A stretch of DNA of 64,000 bases from Vandiemenella viatica. Lineage: Eukaryota > Arthropoda > Insecta > Orthoptera > Morabidae. Under the pieces are notes generated by a model, which was not told the DNA's origin, did not search any database, and saw only the letters and a list, made by a program, of their open reading frames with translations. The position numbers and the translations under genes were made by a program. Location: assembly GCA_031002005.1 (NCBI GenBank), contig CM061918.1, positions 46,908,047-46,972,046 on the forward strand, in the 5' to 3' direction. Positions within the stretch are counted from its first letter, which is position 1, and each line of letters opens with the position of its first letter. Shown piece after piece: positions 54,607-64,000 of this stretch.

Positions 54607-54905
54607 TGTCCTTCAGTACCAGCATAACAGTTATATATTCATCACACTCGCACTCGCGTTTCATAATTCTCTCCCTTTTCGACTCACAGAACGTAACAGC
54701 GTCCCGTGGTGTGCAATTATAACAAACGAAATGATGATAACTACCAATGTAACGGACTAAAGTTAACGGCAGTTCAATTTAACGAAAGTTAAGAAGAACG
54801 TTAATGATTTTTAGATTAACTTAAAAGTTACATTTTCGCAATTTTGTTAACTTCGTTAATTATGATTTACGGATTAACGGTTTTCTACCCAGCTGTGTCC
54901 TCTGT

Positions 54906-55222
54906 TAACTGACACTACCATCCTCTCCGAAAAGTTCTCGGCCTACATCGTACGTGGGGATGTTGACTAGTGTTTGAATTAGATGATCTCACTACTTATA
55001 GAAATTAATATTAAAATCAAACTTGTATATATGTCGAATATTTGTGATTGTATAAACTGATTATGCTATTTGAGATTTATGGGCCAAGAGCTTTTAACCA
55101 AGAGGGAAAGAGAATCATTCTTTTGCTGTTTCAACAGATAGTTAGAAACACAGAAATGAACAAGTTCCATTGTTCGAAGAAGGACTGAAAATTTATTTTG
55201 GTAGGATGGAGTAGACTATTGT
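54906..55222. other. Spacer between the two hAT copies
   Basis: About 320 bp between inverted copies of one hAT family. No gene or repeat was recognised. Confidence 0.5.
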
Positions 55223-55413
55223 TACAGCTGGGCAGAAAATCGTTAATCCGTTAATCGTTAAATAACGACGTTAACAAAATTGCAAAAGTTTAACTTTTAA
55301 GTTAACCTAAAAAATCGTTAACGGTATTCTTAACGTGTGAGTGTAGACTTTCCCGGCGTAGTGATGAAATATAATCTTCATGGGTGTTCAGCCGGATGGT
55401 GTCAAAGTAACAC

Positions 55414-55448
55414 GACGTTTCGACAGCAAGCTCAGCTGTCTTCATCAG
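55414..55448 (-). ncRNA. Hammerhead-like motif, left arm
   Basis: Minus strand: CTGATGA-A-GACAGC-TGAGCTT-GCTGTC-GAAAC-GTC. CTGATGA and GAAAC are the two hammerhead core strands. GACAGC/GCTGTC is a perfect 6-bp stem II, and GTC is the usual cleavage triplet. GATAC before and GTGTT after can pair as a short stem I (with wobbles). Stem III is reduced to AC/GT at best. One extra A lies between core and stem II, so cleavage in vitro is not assured. Confidence 0.6.
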
Positions 55449-55494
55449 GTATCGGTGTCTGCTGGCTGTCGTAAGCTGGCTGTCACCGCGTCGA

Positions 55495-55529
55495 CTGATG
55501 AAGACAGCCGAGCTTGCTGTCGAAACGTC
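55495..55529 (+). ncRNA. Hammerhead-like motif, right arm
   Basis: Plus strand: CTGATGA-A-GACAGC-CGAGCTT-GCTGTC-GAAAC-GTC. It is identical to the left-arm motif except for one loop base. Its upstream flank (GCGTCGA) does not pair with the downstream GTGTTAC, so stem I would be lost if it folded alone. It reads outward from the element centre, as does the left motif. Confidence 0.6.
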
Positions 55530-56034
55530 GTGTTACTTTGACACCATCCGGCTGAACACCAGTGAAGATTATATTTCGGTATTCTTAACTTCCGTTAAAT
55601 TGAACTACCGTTAACTTTAGTCCGTTACATTGGTATTTGACGTGGTTTGGTATGTTTGAATTGCGTGCCATGCCACGTTGCGCTTTCGACGAGGCGAATG
55701 GTGAACGAATCATAGGAAATACAAAGTTCGAGCGTGATGCGTATACAATTATTATGCTAGGAATTGCGTGGGTGTGAGCATGAAAGCTAGAGTTTTGGAG
55801 CGTTTCTATTTTACGTCTTCAAACCTGCGATCACTGCTCATTTCTAATTCGATCGGCGGTTTTTTCATATTTGTATAATGTATCTTTTTCACTGAGAGCA
55901 AAATTTCACTTTTTAGTTGGTATTCGTTTGGTGTTCGTTAGTGAAATAAGTTTAACTGACATTCGTTACAGGATTACGTCGTTAAAACTGAAGCTCTTCA
56001 ATTCGTTAGTGAAAGCAGCAGGCAGAATACTAAA

Positions 56035-56232
56035 AATCCTTGGGCACATTTATGTGATTATGTTGCACTTAAATCAACACTGGGAGAACAGTTGATTTAT
56101 GAATTAAAATTGTGTTTGCCTAAACACCTTAATGATATTAAACATCATATAAAGAGGATGCATATATCCAAACATGAAGACTTTGAAGAAAAAGTAAAAG
56201 CAGAACCAGCTCGTAGGAAAAAAGAAAAATAA
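56035..56232 (+). pseudogene. BED zinc-finger-like fragment of a hAT transposase
   Basis: An open stretch inside hAT copy 2: NPWAHLCDYVALKST, YELKLCLPKHLNDIKHHIKR, MHISKHEDFEEKVKAE, then a basic ARRKKEK end and stop. The W..........H...KR.H....EDFEE spacing is like the second half of BED fingers at the N-terminus of hAT transposases. The two proximal cysteines are not cleanly placed. Fragment only. Confidence 0.45.
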
Positions 56233-56654
56233 TTCTAAGCCTTCTTCAAGTGCTGTGGCTTCTTCTGATGTAGATAGCAACAGAATTGATTTGTTTTCAT
56301 CGCCATCTGCTAATAAAAGTTTACGTCAGTAAAAAATTTGGTATTCATAGCTACCGGAACCTTCGTATTCCAAGTTGGTGTGGACCGATAAAAACTCAAT
56401 TTTCAAAAGGACATTTGGTAGATGTATTATTGATTCACATCATGGTACACAACACCTTCGTATAGCTTGCATTAATAAATATTTCAATATATAAACATCA
56501 GTTCCACTATTGGATGGTTAACGTTTAACGGTTAACTTTAACTTGCGTTAAATTTGCAAAAATTTAACGCTTTAATGATTATCGAAGTTAACTTTTTAAG
56601 TAGCGGATTAACGATTAATGAAGTTAACTTTTTGATTATCTGTGCCCACCTATG

Positions 56655-58075
56655 ACAATTGCAGTATTTGAAACTACAAGCCGGAGAGCTTGAAGAAGTA
56701 CGATTGTATTAATAAATTATTTTTATTGTTTTAACGAATATATATGCATTAAGAACAAACCAAAAGATAAAGTAATCGATAATAGTTGTCGAACTGTAAA
56801 ACTTCCATAAACCATTGGATTCGAAGTTTGTAAAAGCACTGCGGTTTGTTGAGAAAATAGAGAAGTGTAAAATATATTATCGTTTAATTAATGGTAAACT
56901 AGATTATTAAGGTAACTATTTTCAGGTAATTTACGGTGTTGGTGGTAATCCTGGGATCAGATGTAACAGGAAGATATAGGTGATTGATGTGAACCTGTGG
57001 GGAAAAATTCGATACCGGGAAAATGGAAATAAATAGAACTTATTTATACTAAAGAAACCGTGAGGGGTAAGTACACAATACTATAAGTGGTATCCTTAGA
57101 AGTGTAAAACGTAATGACAGTCAAACATAAAAAAAATGACTGGACAAACATATCTTTTATTTCTCTTTCTTCTGATTTGATGCAATCCTACATCCCTTCC
57201 TGACTTGTCCGAACTTCTTTATCTCAACATATCTATTACAATTTATAGCCATCCATTTCAGGTTTTTCTTCGATTGTTCGCTCCACTAACAGCTTAATCT
57301 ATCCCGTATGTCCTAAAATGTGAACCACCAACCTATTCATTTTTCCTACGAGACTCTTCCACTAACTTCTTTCTTAGTTCATTACTTACAAATCAATTCA
57401 AATTGGAACCTTTATCTGTCTATTTAATTTTTAAAATTCTTCGATATTACCGTATTTAAAATGCTTCAATTCTTTCAGGTATTCCTGAAGTCAGTACTTC
57501 ACTACTTGCAGATGAACTGGAAGTAACATTTTCAATAAACTTAATTCTGTAGCATTTTCGTTGAGAATAATAATTAGAACAACTGATAGAAAAGGAGGAA
57601 ATTGGTATGTTATGTGTTGCACATTTTCACTCCCTACTCACTTATTGTATCTCTTTCTGAGAAAGCTGTTTACAAGCACAGAAGTCATGAAAACATGCTC
57701 AAGAATTATCGTAAAGAAATTAGTTTAGAAATCTAGATGTAGTTACCACCACAGTACATATACTCCTTAATTTCTTTTGTAGCAGAAAATCCTGAATATT
57801 TTTGTCTTAATGCTGATATCCATAGCTATAATGCAAGGCATAAATATAACAATCTGAAAGATTACAAGTCATTTTCACTTGTACATAAAGGAATAACTTT
57901 CACTGGAACTTTTTATTCAGTATCCTACCACATGAAGTAAAGTAGTACTTTTTTTTTTTTAAAAAAAAAAAAGCTTTAAATCCAGACCGGAAGAGTTTTT
58001 GTTTGAGATACATTTTGTTCAGTGAAAAAAATCGTCTTGTAATTTAGTATAAATATTATTGAGAAAACACTATAT
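56655..58075. other. AT-rich spacer
   Basis: 57150-57480 is pyrimidine-rich on this strand and may be antisense LINE 3' sequence, but no motif confirms it. A T run/A run palindrome lies at about 57951-57972. Confidence 0.4.
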
Positions 58076-58083
58076 GTCTAGGG

Positions 58084-58410
58084 CAGTGGTTCCCAATTAG
58101 TGGTAAGCGTACCCGCAGGGGTACGTGAGGTTTCTTCAGGGGGTACGCGCGGTAGTCTCTTGGCTAAGGTGATCAATAAAATAATTGAAAAAAAATAACT
58201 TTTATCAGCCAAAAGAAACATTACTATCACCCAAGTATATTTTAAGATAAACTGTGTTTGTGTCAATTATATTATTGTAATCCTGTGGTTGTGAGAAGCA
58301 CTCTACTGGGATGAACGAATTCATTTATTTATCATTTCAGCTGTAAGGGGTACGCGAGGTTGAGCTCCTTCTTGCAGTGGTACTCGGGAAAAAATAATTG
58401 GGAACCACTG
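58084..58410. mobile_element. hAT MITE with perfect TIRs and 8-bp TSD
   Basis: The ends CAGTGGTTCCCAATTA and TAATTGGGAACCACTG are exact inverted repeats of 16 bp. GTCTAGGG occurs exactly at 58076-58083 and 58411-58418. Subterminal regions both carry GGGGTACG.GAGGTT blocks. At 327 bp with no coding capacity it is a non-autonomous hAT (Charlie-like ends). The minus frame at 58078-58266 is an artefact. Confidence 0.95.
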
Positions 58411-58929
58411 GTCTAGGGTATAGACGACGAAGGTTACAAAGTTATTAACAATCACTGAAATGGTTTTTATGGAGTTTAAACTGTTAAAAATGCAGCAGTC
58501 AGATTATCTGGGAATTGTATCCATATATAGTAAATAGCGTTGCATATTCTGAATTTGACATTAACATTGGAAATTTATTATACTTACGGAATATTAAGTT
58601 ACTAATCGGTTATCAATACTTGTAATATTTTTACACTATTGATTATTGCATGTTTCGCTCCATATCCCTAAGACTGTTCTCACATGCGATAAAAGCGAAT
58701 CTAATCTATAAAGCGCTATGCTCTATCAATACAATTTTAGAAAGTTCTGAGGCCTAGATCAGAATGTGAAATTATAATATTTCTCTTTTTCAGGAAGGCT
58801 CTTTTCGCTAGAGCTATTCTGCTTTTAACATCACTCCTGTTTCGGACATCAGTTTAAACCTTATTTTCTAAGTAACAGAATTCATATTTTATATTTAATT
58901 TACTGTTACTGCTATTATTCATGCCACTT
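58411..58929. other. AT-rich spacer
   Basis: No motif, repeat end or frame that I can support. Confidence 0.4.
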
Positions 58930-59065
58930 TTGTTTTGCTTTATTTATATGTAGTCCTAATTCTTCCATCAGTGTTTCCTGCATTGCCGTTCAGTATTTTC
59001 TGTTCACTCTGTTCTGATAAGAGGACAATTTCATCAGAAAATCGCAGCAAACTGATATTTTCTCT
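58930..59065 (-). pseudogene. RTE-like LINE reverse transcriptase fragment (catalytic region)
   Basis: The minus strand gives ENISLLRFSDEIVLLSEQSE then QKILNGNAGNTDGRIRTTYK. The block aligns with (L)RFADDIVLL in RTE polymerases, with ADD changed to SDE, so the catalytic aspartate pair is lost. Sequence to both sides is AT-rich and only loosely alignable. Confidence 0.65.
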
Positions 59066-59675
59066 TTAAACACTTTGTGACATTAAAATTTATCTTTTGC
59101 TTCCTTTATTGTTTTTGCGGTAATTTCCGTAAACGAAATCTTTTACCTTCCTTTGAACCCCCCACAACTCTTGTATTTTACATATATTACGTTGGTTAGA
59201 AAGAAAGCTTGAATTTCACACATTCTCACTTCAGTGTATTTTCTGATCAAGGTTTTGTATCCCAATTCATTAATTTCTCTCCTATGAATACAACATTTTG
59301 AAACCTTAGCTCTTTTTACCCTGCCCTATTTAATTAATTATCAATTGATATCTTAAGATATTTACGCTTTACATCTTCGACAAGCAGTATCTACTTCACC
59401 TTTAATCACATAACACCCTTATTTTTTATTATTTATATTTTTTGTTTATTATACTGCCTTTCTGGCATTTATTCGTATTTACTGTTGACTCCCCAACTAG
59501 ATATCTTTTACATATCTCCCTGCCCATGTTGACATCCTTCTTTCATTTTGAACCAATTATATAACACGTGTTATTCGCAAACAACCGAATTTTTTACGTT
59601 AAAGTATCGAAACAGTTGTTCACTAGAGTGTTTGGAAGAAATGGATTCATTACTTTACCCTGCGGCATTAGCCTC

Positions 59676-60066
59676 CACCTACTGCTACATCTGCATCCAT
59701 ACTCTGCAATTCACAAATATTGTGGATGGGAGAGGGTTTACCTAAACTAATCTTTACACTGTGAATTCCCATCCCGAATAGCACGAGGGATATATATATA
59801 TATATATATCAGCACCGCATTTTATTTCTTTAATCTTATCCCTATTGTCAATGTAACCTTAGTAGGTTGGTGTACGATGAATGAAATTGAATATTTGCAT
59901 AATTGTCAATTAATTCAAACGAAACCTACTTTGCCTGTTAGCAAGGCGATCCCAACTCAATTCAGTGACACTTTCGTAAGGACTTAGCGACTATTCTCTT
60001 TAATTTGTCAATCACTCCCTTACAGTATGGATAGCAAAGTCCAACAACAGTAATCCAATTGTGGAC
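59676..60066 (-). pseudogene. CR1-like LINE 3' end, antisense
   Basis: On the minus strand: DYCC, then PYCKGVIDKLKRIVAK, then IELGWDRLANRQSRFRLN-like codons in three frames. A 3' region follows with ATTCGGGATGGGAATTC, AACCCTCTCCCATCC and AGAGTATGGATGCAGATGTA. Blocks match the order of the relic at 2719-3481 (DYCC...DPY.KG.ID...K.....A...LGCD.LA.RR.RFRLN). A (AT)n microsatellite at 59789-59809 interrupts it. Confidence 0.65.
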
Positions 60067-60690
60067 CCACGAGAGTATTTTTACGCTACCTCTTTTTATG
60101 AGCGTTACACCTCTTCAAAAGACGAGTTATGAATCGAATCGCAATTTAGAAATAACTTTACCTACAACACTGCATTTCGTACCTCCTGTCTTTGTTTCGC
60201 ATCTTTCAAGAATTCCTCGATACAGGAAGTTACATTTTCACAGACCCAAATTATTTTTTATCTCACTTTAATGCTCATTTACTTAAATCCTTGGACTGAT
60301 CCTGTTGAACACCATCAATTAATCTCCCACATACGTTTCTTACAAAATATCTTATTAGTGGACCAATAAATGATATTTTTGTAATTAAAGGTAACGAATT
60401 AGCTGCCAAGTTTTCTCTAAAAAATACAAGAAATAACTTAATCCAACTAGTTATACATACAATCTTTCCAACTATACCCACGCTCATGACGGCGAATCTA
60501 AGAAATTACTTCAGGGCGTGCAAGTTGAGATAACTGTTGACATCATGGTGCATTGAACTGAAAATTTGTAAATCAGTATTCATAGCAATTTACATATTGA
60601 AATTCGAAATTTTCTGCTTCAGTACTTCGGCGCGCATCTGCTTTTTCAAGGCGGGATAGTCTCCCGTGACCTATTGACCTCACAGTGCAC
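60067..60690. other. No gene recognised
   Basis: Frames at 60059-60271 (+) and 60275-60487 (-) have no conserved motif. 60180-60260 may be further antisense LINE sequence. Confidence 0.4.
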
Positions 60691-60729
60691 TAATTCTAAA
60701 TTTTCTGTGTTAACGGAATTTTCCTGAAA

Positions 60730-61060
60730 GCACGCAATTTAATGTCAACGTCGCAAAGCGAGCGCTGCGGGCCACGCTGCTCATCTGTCTGCCGCAGACC
60801 AACATGGCGCCGCCGCGCACTCGACCGTTATTTCCATTATATTCGAGTAGCCCGCTGTTTGTTACGCGAATGCAACTACGCTGGCCGTTAATTTAATTGC
60901 GAAACGTACAAAAAGACGAAACATGAACAAAACCGGTCGTTTCTTTGTGTACGGCCACACTTCACAGAGATATTAACTAGCGCGGTCCGCTTGAAATACA
61001 CTCGTTTGCCGAAATGGAAACGCTTCGGATGAAACGCAGTGCTGTGGGCTCTACGATTTT
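60730..61060 (+). promoter_or_regulatory. CpG-rich island with YY1-type motif
   Basis: A sharp rise in GC and CpG inside AT-rich DNA, with ACCAACATGGCGCCGCCGCG at 60799-60818. AACATGGCG matches the AANATGGCG YY1 consensus found at many promoters and 5' exons. No downstream exon was identified, so promoter function is only a possibility. Confidence 0.4.
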
Positions 61061-61536
61061 TCTGTCGTTTAGTTTATTTCTTTTTATCTTCTGTTTATAT
61101 ACATTTCAACTTTAAAACGTTACAGATGGGATCGGAAGAGTTTTCTGCAAATCCAATGCAACAGAGTGGCATAAAAAATATTTTTGAAGTGAAAATTCTC
61201 TTTTAATATTTTATACAACTGTTGAAAGTAATTTCAAAGCACTACATATTTGAGACTATTTTAATGCCATCTGTCATTTCTCTTTTACAATACTCACGTA
61301 TTACGTCCTTATAGCACGTGAATATGTAGTTGATCATAACATTATTTCTCTTGTCTTCGAAATCAAACGAATGATTTTAAAAATGAAAATTGGTGTTCAA
61401 TAAATAAGTGACCCAATGTTTCAGTACTCTCTGAAAGAATGAATGCATGTGAGAAATAAAAAATTATTATTTCAGTAATTAGGTTATTTTATGATTGTCT
61501 ATATATATGCATAGTGAAACTATGTAGGTAAAAATA
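61061..61536. other. AT-rich spacer
   Basis: Nothing recognised. Confidence 0.4.
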
Positions 61537-61645
61537 ATTAGTGACCGACCGAAGATTCAGTTTCGGCAAAAAATCTAGTTTCAGCCACATTTTAGGTTTC
61601 AGCCAAAAATAGGCCGAAACTTCAGCCAATCCGAAACTATTAACT
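61537..61645. repeat. GTTTCGGC-repeat block (transposon subterminal-like)
   Basis: GACCGACCGAAGATTCAGTT, TCGGCAAAAAATC, GTTTCAGCCACATTTTAGGT, TTCAGCCAAAAATAGGCCGA and AACTTCAGCCAATCCGAAAC repeat a core GTTTCRGCC in both orientations. Such arrays occur in the termini of some hAT elements, but no TSD or second end was found. Confidence 0.45.
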
Positions 61646-62317
61646 TTATTTATGATGAGAAATATGTAAAAGTAAAAAGAGGTTATGTTTGATTCATACA
61701 TTACTTATCTACATTTTTAGGTAATTGTTGATGGATTACACTTTGTATCCGTATTTTAATTTTAAACACCCAGACAACTAGCTGCTAAACTTCAGTAACT
61801 TGATTTTAACAGTGAGAAAGCGCGTATAGCTCGTACGAATTAAGTTGTCACCTCGGCCCCTTCCGCATACTGCGCGAGGTGCCTAGCAAATTCGGAACGG
61901 TAATACGTGTAAATTTTCTTTTCTAATTGGAATTCATATGCACTTGAATTAATTATCCTAATAGAGAATGCATGCCATATGCCTGCTTTATGACAGAAGT
62001 TATATTTTCTGTGATCTGTGAGGTATTATTTATTTATCTTACGGTATTTTCTTTGAGGTTTATGGCCGGTGATGTGAATACTCCTATATAGGCCCCATAA
62101 TGTATGTTATCATGTGTTTTTGTTTCTGACACGTACCGTGTCTGTAGATGTGAACGAGGCTGTAATCTCATAAGCTGGTGTGGGTGTAAACGAACACTCA
62201 TCCTAATCAAGATATATAAACTGTTCTATCTCCACCCGCTTCAACAGAGCAGTTTGGTGCCTCACTGGTTAAGGTTTTTGACTGGCAAATCTTGTTTTGT
62301 AATGTGTTAGTTTTTCT
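61646..62317. other. No gene recognised
   Basis: A tRNA-like half (CTCACTGGTTAAGG) lies near 62260; otherwise nothing. Confidence 0.4.
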
Positions 62318-62324
62318 AAAAAAA

Positions 62325-62473
62325 AAAAAATTAGGAAAAGGGCTTTTGAAGGAAGCAACCTGGCATTCGTCTTGAGTGATTTGGGGAAACCACGGAAACC
62401 CAAATCTGGATGCCTGGACGGGGATTCGAACGCGAGGCCAGAGCGTCAACCGTTCACCCACGACGCTCGGTCA
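62325..62473 (-). mobile_element. SINE, ACCGAGCG family, with internal deletion
   Basis: Minus strand: GACCGAGCGTCGTGGGTGAA, CGGTTGACGCTCTGGCCTCG, CGTTCGAATCCCCGTCC, ATCCAGATTTGGGTTTCC and GGTTGCTTCCTTCAAAAGCC. About 18 bases between CCTCGC and the B-box are missing. The tail beyond CCCTTTTCC is lost. Confidence 0.85.
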
Positions 62474-62580
62474 AAGAAAAGAAATAATGTAGTTATTTCG
62501 CGTGATTCTCGATTCGCCGACTTCGAAAAGGTGAAAGGGAGAAATCATATTCGGGCAGAAAATATTGTTGTCAGTAATGC

Positions 62581-63396
62581 TACGGATAGGCGATTCTTTC
62601 CAACAAAGATCGATTCGAATCGAAATTTGATAAATCGATTCACAAAAAAAACGAGGTTTAAAGATCAATTTTCTGAAAATCGATCTTTTTTTGATTTGGT
62701 TTTCGTGTTCGTATTTTCAATATAATTCCAATCATGGAAAACAAAAAGGACACCATAATAATCAATCCTTTATAATTTTTAAACTAATTAAAGTTTTTTT
62801 TTACAACTAAATCAAATTATCAGGTATGCAATAAGACATTTATTTCACAAATTTGTTGGTTACATAAAACAGTTTAGAAATGATACAGTTTACAGTTCCC
62901 AGTGCTTCATGTCCAAGCTTTTCAGGAACAACAGTTTGTCCAGTCTACTATGTTCCAAGCGGTTCTGCTCATCACTTGCGATGTTGCCGGCAATAAAGAG
63001 AAGGCGCTCGCAAGGTACTGATGATCCCACTACTTCTTGGCTGTTGAGTAAACGTGATGATAAATTGATTCTTTTATTATTATTTTTATTTTATTTTTTA
63101 TTTTTTGTTCTTGCTAGCAAAGTGTGTGATAATACTTCAGGTGCACAACTGTTTTCGATAAATAGTGTTTAAATTCTTCGTTTAAACCCTAACTTTGATG
63201 TGCAAGTGCATTACATGTAGAAAGTGCTTTTACACATTCGATTTTCACGGATGAAATATCGATTCACTGGTTCGATTCAGTACTTTAAATCGATTTTAAA
63301 AAAATCGATTTTTTTAAAAAAATCGTTTTTAAAAAATCGATTTTTTCATTCAAAAGAACGATTCTTCGATTAATCGATCTCAGATCGCCATCCCTA
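62581..63396 (-). mobile_element. hAT element with TCGATT-rich termini
   Basis: The left end TACGGATAGGCGATTC and the right end (reverse complement TAGGGATGGCGATCTG) are similar. Flanks AGTAATGC (62573-62580) and AGTAAGGT (63397-63404) match at 6 of 8. Both subterminal regions are dense in ATCGATT. A hAT transposase C-terminus lies inside on the minus strand. Length 816 bp, an internal deletion derivative. Confidence 0.75.
62890..63063 (-). pseudogene. hAT transposase C-terminal dimerisation region
   Basis: The minus strand reads LLNSQEVVGSSVPCERLLFI, AGNIASDEQNRLEHSRLDKL and LFLKSLDMKHWEL, then stop at 62890-62892. S.VPCERLF..AGNI.S..RNRL......LLFL is the hallmark of the hAT dimerisation domain at the C-terminus of AC/ZBED-type transposases. 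Upstream coding stops in AT-rich sequence at about 63065. There is no start, because this is a fragment inside the 62581-63396 element. Confidence 0.85.
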
Positions 63397-63404
63397 AGTA
63401 AGGT

Positions 63405-64000
63405 GACTAGTGGTAATGCAGTAGAAGGCAAATACTGTGGCTGTGAACCGAGTCGGAGATGGAAAGCGACTCCACTGCTTGTAGCTTCATCACTCTGCGC
63501 GTGGCAGCCATCTTTGTGTTGGAAATATCTTCTTCGCAGACAGCGATGCGGCCTCGTAATGTTCCACAGGTAGCGCCTAAGCCCCACGCCGCGCTGTAGA
63601 ATACTCTATGAAAAAGGAAGCCTAGGGAGAACCCTTTCATCACGAGACGCCCCCTCTTCGCTCGGGGGCTTTTTCAAAAGATGTGCTGCGAAGCTACTGC
63701 AGGGTGCTACGCTTTTTAACGACCGCCCCATAGCCGTTATCACTAATGGGCCACTGCCTCTCACTGCATTGGTGACACTCGAGTGAAGGAAATACAGGCC
63801 ACTTTCACCCGTATGTTTGTACCACTGTGTGAAGTGGTTGAGCAGATTTTAACTGCCTTCTTCGCACAAACAAGCGGTTATTGCAGAAGAGTATGTGAAC
63901 GACCTCCAAATCCGCAATAGTCATCCGAATGTTGGTAACATTGCGTGAAGTGGTTGATCAACAGAATCATAAATATTATTTCCAAAAATGTGATTTTTTT
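63405..64000. other. No gene recognised, moderately GC-rich
   Basis: Frames at 63285-63587 and 63407-63643 (minus) show no domain. GTGTGAAGTGGTTGAGCAGA (63828) and GCGTGAAGTGGTTGATCAAC (63943) are a short imperfect direct repeat. Confidence 0.4.

Larger units (their letters stand above)
52252..54897 (-). mobile_element. hAT element (TTAACG-rich termini), copy 1, with nested insertions
   Basis: The left end CATAGCTGAGTACAATAAAT matches the reverse complement of the right end of copy 2 (55223-56654). The right end, reverse-complemented CACAGCTGGGTAGAAAACCG, matches the left end of copy 2. Flanks TCCTCAGT (52244-52251) and TCCTCTGT (54898-54905) agree at 7 of 8, a hAT-type TSD. Both termini are dense in TTAACGTTAAC-like repeats. 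Inside lie the 52695-53100 tandem repeats, a helix-turn-helix-like remnant, the LTR-like copy 2 and a LINE fragment, which together explain the 2.6 kb length. Confidence 0.75.
55335..55576. mobile_element. Inverted-repeat element with two hammerhead-like motifs and 13-bp TSD
   Basis: CGGTATTCTTAAC is exactly duplicated at 55322-55334 and 55577-55589. The insert has arms AAATATAATCTTCATGGGTG... and, reverse-complemented, AAATATAATCTTCACTGGTG.... They pair through GTTCAGCCGGATGGTGTC, AAAGTAACACGACGTTTCGA and CAGCAAGCTCAGCTGTC for about 80 bp. A centre of about 45 bases holds GCTGGCTGTCGTAAGC. A 30-base left extension, GTGTGAGTGTAGACTTTCCC, is unpaired. No protein is encoded. The structure resembles inverted termini of Penelope-like elements or retrozymes, but a longer non-templated TSD and 242-bp size are compatible with other short retroelements. 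Confidence 0.8.
55223..56654 (+). mobile_element. hAT element (TTAACG-rich termini), copy 2
   Basis: The left end TACAGCTGGGCAGAAAATCG and the right end (reverse complement CATAGGTGGGCACAGATAAT) match the ends of copy 1. Flanking 8-mers ACTATTGT and ACAATTGC agree at 6 of 8. Inside, 56035-56232 codes for a BED-finger-like remnant. A 242-bp hammerhead-like element interrupts the left end at 55335. Without it the element is about 1.2 kb, so it is non-autonomous. Confidence 0.75.

Noticed and set aside
63648..63676. GC hairpin followed by T run, like a bacterial terminator
   Set aside because: GCCCCC...GGGGGC then TTTTT is present, but the context is animal DNA, where this signal has no such role.
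1..64000. CRISPR array or bacterial defence system
   Set aside because: Tandem repeats here have no unique spacers, and the sequence is an insect-like nuclear genome.

Overview
This is eukaryotic, almost certainly insect, nuclear DNA. It is AT-rich, and nothing in it is organised like a bacterial operon. Twelve copies of one tRNA-derived SINE (heads reading ACCGAGCGTGGTG, shared tail around CTTCAAAAGGCCATGGCC), several families of LINE debris, and hAT, piggyBac, Tc1 and mariner relics point to a large, repeat-rich genome. Polyneoptera (grasshopper, stick insect or cockroach relatives) is my guess from the general look of the SINE and LINE families; I have not tested it. Two runs of exactly 1000 N (25649-26648 and 48945-49944) are nominal scaffold gaps.

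I find no convincing intact host gene. Every protein-like signal is a broken transposable-element protein. Layout: 1-4850 holds a SINE with target-site duplication (TSD), a LINE reverse transcriptase relic and a foldback repeat. 6160-8550 holds a hAT-like element and SINEs. 9195-12630 holds nested LINE debris with a Tc1 fragment. 13100-18612 holds SINEs on both strands and a 2.1 kb internally repetitive element. 20036-21775 is a 30-bp minisatellite split by a LINE. 22782-25648 is a 121-bp satellite grown from a SINE tail and running into gap 1. 26649-34362 holds foldback elements, a CA microsatellite, a LINE 3' end with tandem repeats, and a complete-ended hAT. 34937-36018 is a piggyBac derivative. 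37016-42540 holds LINEs and a 650-bp LTR-like repeat. 42890-43300 is a GC-rich island. 46575-50910 holds LINE debris, gap 2 and a palindromised mariner. 52252-56654 holds two copies of one hAT family in opposite orientation, the second carrying a 242-bp hammerhead-like inverted-repeat insert. 58084-58410 is a clean hAT MITE. 58930-60066 holds more LINE debris. 62581-63396 is a hAT with a recognisable transposase C-terminus.

The most interesting items are: (1) the 242-bp insertion at 55335-55576, with a 13-bp TSD and one hammerhead-ribozyme-like motif on each arm of an inverted repeat, plus three weaker relatives elsewhere; (2) the 23-copy satellite built from the 3' part of a SINE; (3) a pair of LTR-like repeats with a heat-shock-element-like motif just upstream of a TATA box; (4) an inverted pair of 0.65-0.9 kb repeats 12 kb apart with a shared E-box/CCAAT/splice-donor-like block; and (5) a SINE and a LINE that appear to share a 3' tail. 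The genes do not form a pathway. The window is a stratigraphy of insertions, with nesting order readable from TSDs.
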